From Streptomyces lacrimifluminis (GTDB lineage: Bacteria > Actinomycetota > Actinomycetes > Streptomycetales > Streptomycetaceae): DNA of 64,000 nt. Location: positions 62,001-126,000 of the forward strand of contig NZ_BMMU01000008.1 in NCBI RefSeq assembly GCF_014646095.1, given 5' to 3'. The notes beneath the pieces were generated by a model. It made no database searches and had not been told where the DNA came from. It saw nothing but the letters and a program-made list of their open reading frames with translations. Shown here piece by piece: positions 17,086 to 26,236 of the stretch; within the stretch, counting starts at the first letter, position 1, and each line of letters begins with the position of its first letter. The position numbers were made by a program, and so were the translations under genes.

Positions 17086-18000
17086 CTACTGGCTGGCTGC
17101 TGAAGCCTGGGCCTCGCCGCGGCGTCTGATCTGGCGGAAGGCGAACTCGCCCAGGTCGTCGCCCGTGGTGAAGACCGCCGTGCTCTTCGTCGTCACGTTC
17201 TTGCCGTCGGTGAAGCCGGCGATCGTGAAGTAGGCGTAGCGGCCGTAGGAGTTGGTCGTCGAGCGGCAGATCGCCGCGCGGCAGAAGGTCGGGACGCCGC
17301 CGCCGGACAGGGACTCGACGATGCTCTTCTTGTCCGCCGTGGCCTTGACCTTCGTGGCCTGCGCCTCGGTGTCGAAGACGGCCACGCCGACCGTCACCGC
17401 GATGCCGTCCTTGCTGTACGTGACGCGCAGGAAGCGCGTGCACCTGTTGTCCGTGAGGATCTTCGGAAGGGTGTTCTTCGCGGCCGACGCGCAGTTCGTG
17501 GTGTCGGCGGTCGGACCCTTCTTGTAGAGGCGCTCGCCCATCGTCAGCTGCGTACCGGGGAAGAGGATGTCCGGGTTCAGCGGCGCCGTGTCCTTCTTCG
17601 CACTGGATATGAAGTCCTTCGGATCCAGCGGCGGCGGCGCGCTCGTCGGCGCGAACGACGGCACCGTCGAGGCGGTGTCGCTGGGGATGTCCGCGGTGGC
17701 GGGCAGGCCGGAGGTCGGTCTGTTGGATGCCTGGCTGTCGCCGTCCGCGTTGACCACGGCCATGGCGACGGCCGTGCCCACGCCGACGGTGGCCACCGCG
17801 GCCCCGACGATCAGCAGGAGTCTGCGGCGTCTGTTACGGGTCTCGGACGCCTCGGCGAGCGCCGCCCAGTCGGGGGCCTGGCCGCCGACCTGGCCGCCCC
17901 ACGGCTGCTGCGGGGCCCGGCCGCTCTGGTCGTCCCACGGTTGTTGCGGGGAATTCGGTTTCCAGGGATCCCACTGAGGTCCCCCCTGCCCAAAGCTCAT
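17086..18000 (-). CDS. Single-pass membrane protein of unknown function
   Basis: I do not recognise a named family. The 304-aa product has a Gly/Pro/Gln/Trp-rich cytoplasmic N-terminus with repeated PQQPW units (residues 1-45), an Arg-rich stop (NRRRR, 56-60), one membrane span (~61-83), a Ser/Thr/Pro linker and an extracytoplasmic domain with four cysteines (NCASAAKN, NRCTRF, FCRAAIC), probably disulphide-bonded. The PQQPW-type N-terminus with one span is common among streptomycete envelope proteins. It lies alone on the minus strand between truA and rplM; streptomycetes often carry such a gene here. Confidence 0.8.
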   Translation of the reverse strand: MSFGQGGPQWDPWKPNSPQQPWDDQSGRAPQQPWGGQVGGQAPDWAALAEASETRNRRRRLLLIVGAAVATVGVGTAVAMAVVNADGDSQASNRPTSGLPATADIPSDTASTVPSFAPTSAPPPLDPKDFISSAKKDTAPLNPDILFPGTQLTMGERLYKKGPTADTTNCASAAKNTLPKILTDNRCTRFLRVTYSKDGIAVTVGVAVFDTEAQATKVKATADKKSIVESLSGGGVPTFCRAAICRSTTNSYGRYAYFTIAGFTDGKNVTTKSTAVFTTGDDLGEFAFRQIRRRGEAQASAASQ

Positions 18001-18213
18001 GCGCGCATCTTAGACGCCGTGAACCCCTGTGCCGATGCGTCTCAGGGCCTTCTCCTGGGCCACAGGGGCAACGTCGTCGGGGTTCTGTCGGGGTTCGGTC
18101 GGGGTTGAGGAGGGTTTCTCACACACCGGCCCGTACTGTCCCTTGCGGCGGTCGTTGGGCGGTTCCACACGTGGCCGTCCGCTTGCGTTCGCCCGGTGCC
18201 CGCCGGGCTCGTT

Positions 18214-18243
18214 TTGACCCGTCCGGGGCAGCGCGGGTAGCCT
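18214..18243 (+). promoter_or_regulatory. Strong candidate promoter of rplM-rpsI
   Basis: TTGACC (18214-18219) and TAGCCT (18238-18243) are separated by 18 bp and closely match the principal-sigma consensus of streptomycetes (TTGACN, TAGNNT). Transcription starting near 18250 would give a ~180-nt leader before rplM. The rest of the 430-bp gap 18001-18430 shows only small inverted repeats. Confidence 0.65.
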
Positions 18244-18376
18244 GGGCGTTCGTTATGCGTATCGGCTTGGTCGCTCTCACGCGAGAGGCCCTTACGTAGG
18301 TTCCCTGGAGCAGTTTCCAGTGGGCGGCATACGGGCAGCAGCGTTCCCGGCATTGTCGTCCCCAGCTGCACGATCG

Positions 18377-18414
18377 CTTCAGTGATGCCATGTGTCAGGA
18401 CCCATCCACTGAAG
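18377..18414 (+). promoter_or_regulatory. Leader stem just upstream of the rplM start
   Basis: CTTCAGTG (18377-18384) pairs exactly with CACTGAAG (18407-18414), enclosing a 22-nt loop and ending 16 bp before the GTG of rplM, next to the ribosome-binding site GCGAAGG. It could form the feedback target by which L13 controls its own operon, as known in E. coli, but no sequence similarity to that leader is claimed. Confidence 0.4.
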
Positions 18415-18430
18415 AAGCGAAGGCTACGAA

Positions 18431-18874
18431 GTGCGTACGTTCAGCCCTAAGCCCGGCGACATCACTCGCCAGTGGTACGTCATCGACGCCCAGGATGTCG
18501 TCCTGGGCCGTCTGGCCACCACTGCCGCGAACATTCTGCGCGGCAAGCACAAGCCGATTTACGCGCCCCACGTCGACGCTGGTGACTTCGTCATCATCAT
18601 CAACGCCGACAAGGTGCACCTCTCCGGCAACAAGAAGACCCAGAAGATGGCGTACCGCCACTCCGGCTACCCGGGTGGTCTGCGCTCCGTCCGTTACGAC
18701 GAGCTTCTGGCGAAGAACCCCGAGAAGGCCGTCGAGAAGGCCATCAAGGGCATGATCCCCAAGAACACCCTGGGCCGTCAGTGCCTGTCGAAGCTGAAGG
18801 TCTACTCGGGCGACCAGCACCCCCACGCTGCCCAGCAGCCGGTGCCGTTCGAGATCACCCAGGTCGCGCAGTAG
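18431..18874 (+). CDS. rplM: 50S ribosomal protein L13
   Basis: L13 is an early-assembly 50S protein. The 147-aa protein from the GTG at 18431 starts [20 protein letters not shown] and contains [20 protein letters not shown] and the [20 protein letters not shown] signature. It forms the usual two-gene operon with rpsI, 42 bp apart. Confidence 0.98.
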   Translation: MRTFSPKPGDITRQWYVIDAQDVVLGRLATTAANILRGKHKPIYAPHVDAGDFVIIINADKVHLSGNKKTQKMAYRHSGYPGGLRSVRYDELLAKNPEKAVEKAIKGMIPKNTLGRQCLSKLKVYSGDQHPHAAQQPVPFEITQVAQ

Positions 18875-18916
18875 TTCCGGCCACCCCCTAAGACGTAGAG
18901 AATTCTGAGGAGAATC

Positions 18917-19456
18917 GTGGCCGAGACCACTGTCGAGCAGCCGCTCGACGAGACTGCCGACGTCGAGTTCGAGAACGCCGACGTCGAGAGCTACACCACC
19001 GAGTCCGAGGCGCCCGTAGTCGAGGGCGAGTACACCTCGGAGGCGCTGGACGGCCGCTTCGGCGACCCGCAGCCGGCCGCCGGCCTGGGCCGTCGCAAGA
19101 ACGCCATCGCCCGCGTCCGGATCGTCCCGGGCACCGGCAAGTGGAAGATCAACGGTCGCACCCTTGAGGACTACTTCCCCAACAAGGTGCACCAGCAGGA
19201 AGTCAACGAGCCCTTCAAGGTGCTCGAGCTCGAAGGCCGCTACGACGTTGTCGCCCGTATCTCGGGTGGCGGTGTCTCCGGTCAGGCCGGCGCCCTGCGC
19301 CTCGGCGTGGCCCGCGCGCTGAACGAGGCCGACGTGGACAACAACCGTGGCGCCCTCAAGAAGGCCGGCTTCCTCCGTCGCGACGACCGTGCGGTCGAGC
19401 GCAAGAAGGCCGGTCTCAAGAAGGCCCGCAAGGCCCCGCAGTACAGCAAGCGTTAA
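18917..19456 (+). CDS. rpsI: 30S ribosomal protein S9
   Basis: S9 reaches the P site with its C-terminal tail ending in the invariant Ser-Lys-Arg; here the protein ends PQYSKR. The GTG start follows a GAGGAGAA ribosome-binding site. At 179 aa it is ~50 residues longer than the E. coli protein because of an acidic N-terminal extension (residues 1-55) typical of Streptomyces. The core begins at [20 protein letters not shown]. Confidence 0.97.
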   Translation: MAETTVEQPLDETADVEFENADVESYTTESEAPVVEGEYTSEALDGRFGDPQPAAGLGRRKNAIARVRIVPGTGKWKINGRTLEDYFPNKVHQQEVNEPFKVLELEGRYDVVARISGGGVSGQAGALRLGVARALNEADVDNNRGALKKAGFLRRDDRAVERKKAGLKKARKAPQYSKR

Positions 19457-19498
19457 TCGCTCCGCTGTTCTCGGACGTTTCACACGTCTCGTACGCAT

Positions 19499-19531
19499 CG
19501 CCCCGGCGGCACTTTCCGTGCCGTCGGGGCG
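19499..19531 (+). terminator. Terminator after rpsI
   Basis: CGCCCCGGCGGCAC (19499-19512) pairs with GTGCCGTCGGGGCG (19518-19531) with one G-U pair around the loop TTTCC, followed by GTTCGTTT. It closes the rplM-rpsI operon. Confidence 0.85.
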
Positions 19532-19598
19532 GTTCGTTTACAGGGGACGTTACTTTTCAGAGGCTCATGGCTACCTATCACAGGCCTGCGGCACAGGA

Positions 19599-19631
19599 TC
19601 GGGGAACGCTCCCGACAGCCTGGAAACAGGC
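19599..19631 (+). promoter_or_regulatory. Two adjacent hairpins in the glmM upstream region
   Basis: A TCGGG/CCCGA hairpin (19599-19615) is followed two bases later by GCCTG-GAAA-CAGGC (19618-19631), a perfect stem with a GNRA tetraloop. They lie in the ~226 bp between the rpsI terminator and glmM, where no gene is visible. They may belong to a glmM leader; function unknown. Confidence 0.4.
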
Positions 19632-19757
19632 ACAGGGGATATACGTAGCCAGGTCCGGCATGGACACTCGGTCCAATGAGCCGCACGACACACAGGCCCC
19701 TCAGCGCATGAGCCGTATGTACTGTGCGCACATTCCCAGCATCTTCGGAGGACACCA

Positions 19758-21116
19758 GTGGGACGACTCTTCGGCACGGACGGCGTGCGCGGTGTCGCCA
19801 ACGTGGACCTGACGGCCGAGCTGGCTCTCGGCCTGTCCGTCGCGGCGGCCCATGTACTCGCCGAGGCGGGTTCGTTCGAGGGCCACCGGCCGGTCGCCGT
19901 GGTCGGACGGGACCCACGTGCGTCGGGGGAGTTCCTGGAGGCCGCCGTGGTCGCGGGCCTCGCCAGCGCGGGCGTCGACGTCCTGCTGGTCGGCGTGCTG
20001 CCGACTCCGGCGGTGGCGTACCTCACCGCCGAACTGGAAGCCGACCTCGGCGTGATGCTCTCGGCCAGCCACAACGCCATGCCGGACAACGGCGTCAAGT
20101 TCCTGGCCCGCGGCGGCCACAAACTCGACGACGAGCTGGAGGAGCGGATCGAGGCGGTGTACGAGGAGCACCGCACCGGCGCTCCCTGGGACCGTCCGAC
20201 GGGCGGCGGCGTGGGCCGGGTGCGGTCGTACGACGAGGGCTTCGAGCGGTACGTCACCCATCTCGTCGGGGTGCTTCCGAACCGACTGGACGGTCTGAAG
20301 GTCGTACTGGACGAGGCGCACGGCGCTGCCAGCCTGGTCTCGCCCGAGGCGTTCACCCGGGCCGGCGCCGAGATCGTCACCATCGGCGCGGAGCCGGACG
20401 GCCTCAACATCAACGACGGCTGCGGCTCCACCCACCTCGGCAAGCTCCAGGCCGCCGTTCTCGAACACGGCGCCGATCTCGGCATCGCCCACGACGGTGA
20501 CGCCGACCGCTGCCTCGCCGTCGACCACACCGGCGCGGAGGTGGACGGCGACCAGATCATGGCCGTACTCGCGCTGGCGATGCGGGAGCGTGGCGTACTG
20601 CGCGCCGATACCGTTGTCGCGACGGTGATGTCGAACCTGGGCTTCAAGCTGGCGATGGAGCGGGAAGGGCTGTCGATCATCCAGACGGGGGTCGGGGACC
20701 GGTATGTGCTGGAGGAGATGAAGGAGCACGGGTACGCGCTGGGCGGTGAGCAGTCCGGGCACGTGATCATCTCGGATCACGCGACCACCGGTGACGGGAC
20801 GCTGACCGGGTTGCTGCTGGCGGCTCGGGTCGCGCAGACCGGTCGTACGCTGAAGGATCTGGCGGCGGTGATGGAGCGGTTGCCGCAGGTGCTGGTGAAT
20901 GTGCCGGACGTCGATCGGGCCCGGGTGGGTTCTTCGGCTGAGCTGGCGGCTGCGGTGGCCGAGGCCGAGCGGGAACTCGGGGCTACGGGGCGGGTGTTGT
21001 TGCGGCCTTCCGGGACCGAGCCGTTGGTTCGGGTGATGGTCGAGGCGGCGGATATTGATCAGGCTCGGTCTGTGGCTGGGCGGTTGGCGGATGTGGTGAA
21101 GTCGGCGTTGGGGTAG
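19758..21116 (+). CDS. glmM: Phosphoglucosamine mutase
   Basis: GlmM interconverts glucosamine-6-phosphate and glucosamine-1-phosphate on the way to UDP-GlcNAc for peptidoglycan. The 452-aa protein starts at the GTG 19758 ([20 protein letters not shown]) with GGAGGACACC upstream. The phosphoserine motif SASHN (Ser104) and the metal loop HDGDADRC are intact, as is the C-terminal phosphate-binding [14 protein letters not shown]. Coupling with glmS at 24333 gives two of the three steps of UDP-GlcNAc synthesis nearby. Confidence 0.97.
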   Translation: MGRLFGTDGVRGVANVDLTAELALGLSVAAAHVLAEAGSFEGHRPVAVVGRDPRASGEFLEAAVVAGLASAGVDVLLVGVLPTPAVAYLTAELEADLGVMLSASHNAMPDNGVKFLARGGHKLDDELEERIEAVYEEHRTGAPWDRPTGGGVGRVRSYDEGFERYVTHLVGVLPNRLDGLKVVLDEAHGAASLVSPEAFTRAGAEIVTIGAEPDGLNINDGCGSTHLGKLQAAVLEHGADLGIAHDGDADRCLAVDHTGAEVDGDQIMAVLALAMRERGVLRADTVVATVMSNLGFKLAMEREGLSIIQTGVGDRYVLEEMKEHGYALGGEQSGHVIISDHATTGDGTLTGLLLAARVAQTGRTLKDLAAVMERLPQVLVNVPDVDRARVGSSAELAAAVAEAERELGATGRVLLRPSGTEPLVRVMVEAADIDQARSVAGRLADVVKSALG

Positions 21117-21172
21117 TTCGGGGTGCCGGGTTCGGGGCGGGGGTTCTCTGCGTGGCGGGCTGCCTGTCCGTT

Positions 21173-21226
21173 GTGGCTTGTCGCGCCCACGCGGCGGAGC
21201 CGCAAATGTCAGAGCCCCGCGCCCCT
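21173..21226 (+). repeat. Dispersed intergenic repeat, long type
   Basis: It reads GTGGCTTGTCGCGCCCACGC, a GCGGCGGAGCCGC hairpin core, then AGAGCCCCGCGCCCCTT. This is the best-preserved copy of the family in this window and sits between two convergent genes. Confidence 0.85.
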
Positions 21227-21238
21227 TATAGGGGCGCG
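21218..21238. terminator. Bidirectional terminator formed by the repeat end
   Basis: CGCGCCCC (21218-21225), which is the end of the dispersed repeat, pairs exactly with GGGGCGCG (21231-21238) around TTATA. It lies between the convergent ends of glmM and the DUF389 gene. Confidence 0.75.
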
Positions 21239-21252
21239 TCTGCTTGCGCCTC

Positions 21253-22191
21253 TTAGGAAGCTCGGCTTGATTTTCTTTGGGTGCTCCACAGCCATTTCTG
21301 GGCCAGCAGGGTGAGGGTCGCGGCCAGGGCGATGCCCAGGAGGTTCAGGAGGAGTTGGACCGTGGAGCCCCAGGTCTGGCCCATGTCGCCGTAGCTCAGT
21401 GCCACGGCGGCGTTGGCCGCGGCCGGGATCGTGGTCACGGAGATGGCCACGCCTACCAGGGCGCCGGACTTCGCGGAGGTCAGGGAGAGCGTGCCGGCGA
21501 TGCCGGCGAGGGCCGCGACGACGAACGAGAACCAGTCGGGGGCGTAGACGAAGCCGGTGTTGGGGCGGTCCGCCTCCAGTTTCTCCTCGGTGAACAGGCC
21601 CACGGCGTCCATGAAGTAGCTGAAGCCGACCGTCACCGCCATCGCCGCCGCGAAGCCCACCAGCAGGGCGATCAGGGAGCGGGCCGCCAGTCTCGGGCGG
21701 CGTTGGACGAGGGCTGTACTCAGGCCGGCCAGGGGGCCGAACTCCGGGCCCACCGCCATCGCGCCCACGATCAGGATGGCGTTGTCGAGGACCACGCCGC
21801 AGGCCGCGAGCATCGTGGCGAGCGTGATGAAGGCGACGTACGTGATCGACAGCGTCGACTCCTCGTGCGTCGCGTCCGTGAGGTGCTCCCACAGGACCGC
21901 GTCCGCACTCTCGCCGGGCGCGTCCTTCTCCGCCTTGTCGGCGCGCTTGGAGAGCGACAGGTCGATGTTCTCGACGGCGATCGAACCGGTGGTGTCGAGG
22001 TCCAACTCCCGCAGACCGGCGATGAGTTCGTCGCCCGCCTCCCGGGCCACGTCACACATCACGACGTCCCCGGCGGGGTTGCGGGCAGCGCCGGGGAGGA
22101 CGACGAGGTGGGCGGTGCCGATCGTCTTCTCGATCAGGCGGACCACGTCGTCGGTTCTGTCGGTCGGGGTGATGAGGCGTAGGTGGAGCAT
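21253..22191 (-). CDS. DUF389-family membrane protein
   Basis: The 312-aa protein has an N-terminal soluble domain of ~105 residues beginning MLHLRLITPTDRTDDVVRLI, a linker, and a C-terminal part with about six hydrophobic segments including ILIVGAMAVGPEFGPLAGLS, the hallmark of DUF389 (TIGR00341-like) proteins. The molecular function of the family is not established; transport or sensing has been suggested from the architecture. It lies 45 bp downstream of coaA on the same strand and may be cotranscribed. Confidence 0.8.
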   Translation of the reverse strand: MLHLRLITPTDRTDDVVRLIEKTIGTAHLVVLPGAARNPAGDVVMCDVAREAGDELIAGLRELDLDTTGSIAVENIDLSLSKRADKAEKDAPGESADAVLWEHLTDATHEESTLSITYVAFITLATMLAACGVVLDNAILIVGAMAVGPEFGPLAGLSTALVQRRPRLAARSLIALLVGFAAAMAVTVGFSYFMDAVGLFTEEKLEADRPNTGFVYAPDWFSFVVAALAGIAGTLSLTSAKSGALVGVAISVTTIPAAANAAVALSYGDMGQTWGSTVQLLLNLLGIALAATLTLLAQKWLWSTQRKSSRAS

Positions 22192-22236
22192 GGGGGCAGG
22201 GTAACCGGGCCGTGTGCGGTGACGGTTGTGGCGGGG

Positions 22237-23226
22237 TTACAGCTTGCGCAGGCTGAGGCGTTGCACCTTGTGGTCCGGGCCCTTGCGGATGATGAGGGTG
22301 GCGCGGCCCCGGGTGGGGGCCACGTTCTCCAGGAGGTTCACCTTGTTGATGGTGCGCCAGGTGGTGCGGGCGTAGTCAAGGGCCTCCTCCTCCGACACCT
22401 GTGTGTACTTGCGGAAGTACGAGGACGGGTTCTGGAACGCCGTCTCGCGCAGCCGGTGGAAGCGGTTGAGGTACCAGCGCTCGATGTCCTCGGGGCGGGC
22501 GTCGACGTACACGCTGAAGTCGAAGTAGTCGGCGAGACCGACGCGGGTGCGGCCGTCGTTGCCGGGGAGGGCGGGCTGGAGGACGTTCAGGCCCTCGACG
22601 ATCAGGATGTCGGGGCGGCGGACCGTGAGCCTCTTGTCGGGGACGATGTCGTAGATGAGGTGGGAGTAGACCGGGGCCGTGACCTCGTCCTTTCCCGCCT
22701 TGATGTCCGCCACGAAGCGGGTCAGGGCCCGGCGGTCGTACGACTCGGGGAAGCCCTTGCGTGACATCAGGCCACGGGACGTCAGCTCCTCGGTGGGGAG
22801 CAGGAAGCCGTCTGTGGTCACCAGTTCTACGCGTGGGTGTTCGGGCCAGCGGGAGAGCAGGGCCTGGAGGAGACGGGCGACGGTCGATTTGCCCACCGCG
22901 ACCGAGCCCGCGACCCCTATGACGAAGGGCGTGCCGGTCTGGGCGCCCTGTTCGCCCAGGAAGGTGTTCAGGGCTCCTCTCAGCCCGTGTGTGGCGCCCA
23001 CGTAGAGGTTGAGGAGGCGGGAGAGCGGGAGGTAGATGTCCCGCACCTCGTCGAGGTCGATGACGTCGCCCAGGCCGCGCAGCTTCTCCACCTCCTCGGC
23101 GTTGAGGGGGAGGGGCGTCTTGTCGCGCAGGGCGCTCCACTCGGCGCGGGTGAGGTCGACGTAGGGAGTCGCCTCCGGCCGCTGCCGGTGGGCGCTCCGG
23201 GGCATCGAGGAGACCGGAGAGATCAC
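22237..23226 (-). CDS. coaA: Pantothenate kinase, type I
   Basis: CoaA phosphorylates pantothenate, the first and controlling step of coenzyme A synthesis. The 329-aa protein has the P-loop [12 protein letters not shown] at residues 104-115, the TTDGFLLP Walker-B-like segment, and the conserved [14 protein letters not shown] and [11 protein letters not shown] segments. The C-terminus ends with [16 protein letters not shown], as in other actinobacterial CoaA proteins. It is divergent from the lipoprotein gene at 23428. Confidence 0.95.
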   Translation of the reverse strand: MISPVSSMPRSAHRQRPEATPYVDLTRAEWSALRDKTPLPLNAEEVEKLRGLGDVIDLDEVRDIYLPLSRLLNLYVGATHGLRGALNTFLGEQGAQTGTPFVIGVAGSVAVGKSTVARLLQALLSRWPEHPRVELVTTDGFLLPTEELTSRGLMSRKGFPESYDRRALTRFVADIKAGKDEVTAPVYSHLIYDIVPDKRLTVRRPDILIVEGLNVLQPALPGNDGRTRVGLADYFDFSVYVDARPEDIERWYLNRFHRLRETAFQNPSSYFRKYTQVSEEEALDYARTTWRTINKVNLLENVAPTRGRATLIIRKGPDHKVQRLSLRKL

Positions 23227-23427
23227 AGTCCATTGTTACGGGAGTGTGGACGGGGTGGGGGGTGGGGCGGGGTGGGGTGCGTCACGCCGGGTGTGGCGCG
23301 GTATGTCACGTCACGACTGGGTGTCGAATGCGAGTTCGAGGATTTTCCTGTGGGGTCCCTACGTAAAGTGCGTGCGAAACAGTTATTGCGAAGATCCAAA
23401 GAGCCCGAAGAGAAAGAGCTTTCCCCC

Positions 23428-24207
23428 TTGAGGAACACCGTCGTTCGCCGTACCGCACTCACCGCCTCCGTCGCCGCGCTCGCCCTTCTCGGCACCGCCT
23501 GCGGCAGCTCCCCCGAACCCGCCGCCGACGCCGTCGGCGGAGGAGGCGACAAGGCCGGCGAGAGCACGACCGCCGCCAAGGCGCTCACCGCCGCCGAGCT
23601 GGGGAAGGCCGCTCTCGTGCAGGCGGACGTCAAGAGCGGGACCCTCAACGAGAAGGTGCCGGCGAAGGACGACATCGCGCAGGACAAGGTGTCGTCGGCA
23701 GACGCGGCGTGCGCGCCGCTGGCGTACCTCCAGTCCGCCACCTACGTCGGCAAGCCGGCGGCCGTGGTCAAGCGGACCTGGAAGGGTGACGCGGAGAAGC
23801 CCGCCGCCGGGGCGAGCGATGAGGAGCAGTTCCTCGCCGCCCTCGACCTTGAGCAGGCCGTCATCACGCTGGCCTCGTACGAGGACGGCGGCGCCGAGCA
23901 GGCGATGAAGGACCTCGACACGGCCGTCGGCAAGTGCGCCGGAGGGTTTTCCTACACCGTGACCGGCACGAAGAACGACACCGTGAGGGTCACCACCACC
24001 ACGGCGCCCGAGGGGGCCGACGAGGCGCTCGCGCTGACGGTGAGTGTGGACACCGGCGAGTTGAAGGCGCCGATGAAGTCCGTCGTCGTCCGCAAGGGCG
24101 CCACCCTCGTCTACATCCCCACCGTCAACTTCGCCGCGGCCTCCACCGGCAAGGACTTCCCCTTCCCCACGGAGCTCGTTGACGCGCAGCTGGCCAAGCT
24201 CGGCTGA
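23428..24207 (+). CDS. Putative lipoprotein
   Basis: The 259-aa product from the TTG at 23428 starts (M)RNTVVRRTALTASVAALAL, a signal peptide of twin-basic type, with a lipobox-like LGTAC (Cys25). A Gly/Ala-rich linker follows, then an extracytoplasmic domain (AAELGKAALVQADVKSGTLN onward) with paired cysteines (AACAPL, GKCAGG). Such small sensor-domain-like lipoproteins are frequent in streptomycetes; function unknown. The start is uncertain: AGAGAAAGAG 10-20 bp upstream supports TTG 23428, and an in-frame GTG exists about 57 bp upstream. Confidence 0.75.
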   Translation: MRNTVVRRTALTASVAALALLGTACGSSPEPAADAVGGGGDKAGESTTAAKALTAAELGKAALVQADVKSGTLNEKVPAKDDIAQDKVSSADAACAPLAYLQSATYVGKPAAVVKRTWKGDAEKPAAGASDEEQFLAALDLEQAVITLASYEDGGAEQAMKDLDTAVGKCAGGFSYTVTGTKNDTVRVTTTTAPEGADEALALTVSVDTGELKAPMKSVVVRKGATLVYIPTVNFAAASTGKDFPFPTELVDAQLAKLG

Positions 24208-24273
24208 GCAGCTCACTTTCGGGCTCAGGCTCGGCCCGTTCCCGTCGGGGGCTTCGTGCCACCGGCAGGAATT

Positions 24274-24298
24274 CCCGATATCGGGCACGCGGTGCCCG
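24274..24298 (+). promoter_or_regulatory. Two mutually exclusive hairpins upstream of glmS
   Basis: CCCGATATCGGG (24274-24285) is a perfect palindrome, and CGGGCAC-GCG-GTGCCCG (24282-24298) is a perfect 7-bp hairpin; they share the bases CGGG at 24282-24285, so only one can form. The pair ends 34 bp before the glmS ATG. This could be a switch-like leader or a simple terminator/operator combination. Confidence 0.4.
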
Positions 24299-24332
24299 GA
24301 TGCGGCGCGTCTTCGATCGTAGGCTGCGCAGC

Positions 24333-26180
24333 ATGTGCGGAATCGTGGGTTACGTGGGGTCGCAGTCGGCTCTCGATGTCGTGATGGCCGGGCTGAAGAG
24401 GCTGGAGTACCGGGGGTACGACTCGGCCGGTGTGGCTGTGCTGGCCGATGGCGGGCTGGCCGGTGCCAAGAAGGCCGGGAAGCTCGTCAGCCTGGAGAAG
24501 GAACTCGTCGAACGGCCGCTGCCGGCCGGCGGTACGGGCATCGGGCACACCCGGTGGGCCACCCACGGCGGGCCGACCGACGCCAACGCCCATCCACACC
24601 TCGACAACGCGGGGCGCGTGGCCGTCGTCCACAACGGGATCATCGAGAACTTCGCCTGTCTGCGGGCGGAGTTGGCCGAGCGCGGGCATGAACTGGCCTC
24701 CGAGACCGACACCGAGGTCGTCGCCCATCTGCTCGCCGAGGCGTTCTCCTCCTGCGCCGACCTGGCCGAGGCCATGCGGCTCGTGTGCCGACGGCTGGAG
24801 GGTGCGTTCACGCTGGCCGCGGTGCATGCCGACGAGCCCGATGTAGTGGTCGGGGCGCGGCGGAACTCGCCCCTCGTGGTGGGCGTCGGGGAGAGCGAGG
24901 CCTTTCTCGCCTCCGACATCGCCGCGTTCATCGCCCACACGCGGTCGGCGATCGAGCTGGGTCAGGACCAGGTGGTCGAGCTGCGCCGGGACGGGGTCAC
25001 GGTGACGGGCTTCGACGGCAGTCCGGGGGAGGCACGGTCGTACCACGTCGACTGGGATGTGTCGGCCGCGGAAAAGGGGGGCTACGACTACTTCATGCTC
25101 AAGGAGATCGCCGAGCAGCCCAAGGCCGTCGCCGACACCCTGCTGGGCCGTATCGACCCGGCCGGGTCACTGACGCTCGACGAGGTGCGGATTCCCGCGG
25201 GTGCGCTGCGGGAGGTCGAGAAGGTGGTCGTCGTCGCCTGCGGTACGGCCTTCCACGCCGGGTTGATCGCCAAGTACGCCATCGAGCACTGGACGCGCAT
25301 TCCGTGCGAGGTGGAGCTGGCGAGCGAGTTCCGGTACCGGGATCCCATTCTCGACGCGCGGACCCTGGTCATCGCCATCTCCCAGTCCGGCGAGACCATG
25401 GACACCCTGATGGCGCTGCGGCACGCCCGTGAGCAGGGTGCCAAGGTGCTGGCGGTCTGCAACACCAACGGCTCGACGATCCCGCGCGAGTCGGACGCGG
25501 TGCTGTACACGCACGCGGGGCCCGAGGTCGCGGTCGCCTCGACGAAGGCTTTCCTCACGCAGTTGGTGGCCTGCTATCTGGTCGCCCTCTATCTGGGGCA
25601 GGTGCGCGGCACCAAGTGGGGTGACGAGATCCGGGCCGTCGTGCGGGACCTGGCGGACATCTCCGGTGCGGTCGAGCGGGTGCTGGAGACCATGGAACCC
25701 GTGCGTGAGCTGGCACGTTCGCTCGCGGACAAGAACACGGTGCTGTTCCTGGGGCGGCACGTCGGATATCCGGTGGCGCTGGAGGGCGCGCTCAAGCTGA
25801 AGGAGCTCGCGTACATGCACGCCGAGGGCTTCGCGGCGGGCGAGTTGAAGCACGGTCCCATCGCGTTGATCGAGGAGGACGTGCCGGTCGTCGTGGTCGT
25901 GCCTTCGCCGCGTGGACGGTCCGTTCTCCACGACAAGATCGTGTCCAACATCCAGGAGATCAGGGCCCGGGGTGCGCGGACCATCGTCATCGCGGAGGAG
26001 GGGGACGAGACGGTGGTGCCGTACGCGGACCACCTGATCCGCATTCCGGCCACACCGACTCTGCTCCAACCGCTCGTCGCCACGGTGCCGTTGCAGGTCT
26101 TCGCCTGTGAGCTGGCGACCGCTCGGGGTAACGAGGTGGACCAGCCCCGGAACCTGGCGAAGTCGGTGACGGTGGAGTAG
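24333..26180 (+). CDS. glmS: Glutamine--fructose-6-phosphate aminotransferase (isomerizing)
   Basis: GlmS makes glucosamine-6-phosphate from fructose-6-phosphate and glutamine, the entry to the hexosamine pathway. The ATG at 24333 places the catalytic Cys directly after the initiator Met (MCGIVGYVG), as required for the N-terminal nucleophile amidotransferase domain; HTRWATHG and the NGIIENF loop are present. Two SIS domains follow (ISQSGETMDTLMAL and the second with GRHVGYPVALEGALKLKEL). It ends with NLAKSVTVE, the conserved C-terminus. Length is 615 aa. No ribozyme-type leader is apparent. Confidence 0.97.
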   Translation: MCGIVGYVGSQSALDVVMAGLKRLEYRGYDSAGVAVLADGGLAGAKKAGKLVSLEKELVERPLPAGGTGIGHTRWATHGGPTDANAHPHLDNAGRVAVVHNGIIENFACLRAELAERGHELASETDTEVVAHLLAEAFSSCADLAEAMRLVCRRLEGAFTLAAVHADEPDVVVGARRNSPLVVGVGESEAFLASDIAAFIAHTRSAIELGQDQVVELRRDGVTVTGFDGSPGEARSYHVDWDVSAAEKGGYDYFMLKEIAEQPKAVADTLLGRIDPAGSLTLDEVRIPAGALREVEKVVVVACGTAFHAGLIAKYAIEHWTRIPCEVELASEFRYRDPILDARTLVIAISQSGETMDTLMALRHAREQGAKVLAVCNTNGSTIPRESDAVLYTHAGPEVAVASTKAFLTQLVACYLVALYLGQVRGTKWGDEIRAVVRDLADISGAVERVLETMEPVRELARSLADKNTVLFLGRHVGYPVALEGALKLKELAYMHAEGFAAGELKHGPIALIEEDVPVVVVVPSPRGRSVLHDKIVSNIQEIRARGARTIVIAEEGDETVVPYADHLIRIPATPTLLQPLVATVPLQVFACELATARGNEVDQPRNLAKSVTVE

Positions 26181-26236
26181 GCAGGGGAGTAGTTCGAGCA
26201 CCGGGAGCGGCCAACCCGCCTGACGGGGTTACGGGT

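Noticed and set aside
24208..24332. glmS ribozyme
   Set aside because: No ribozyme core is recognisable and the gap is too short; only the alternative hairpins are reported.
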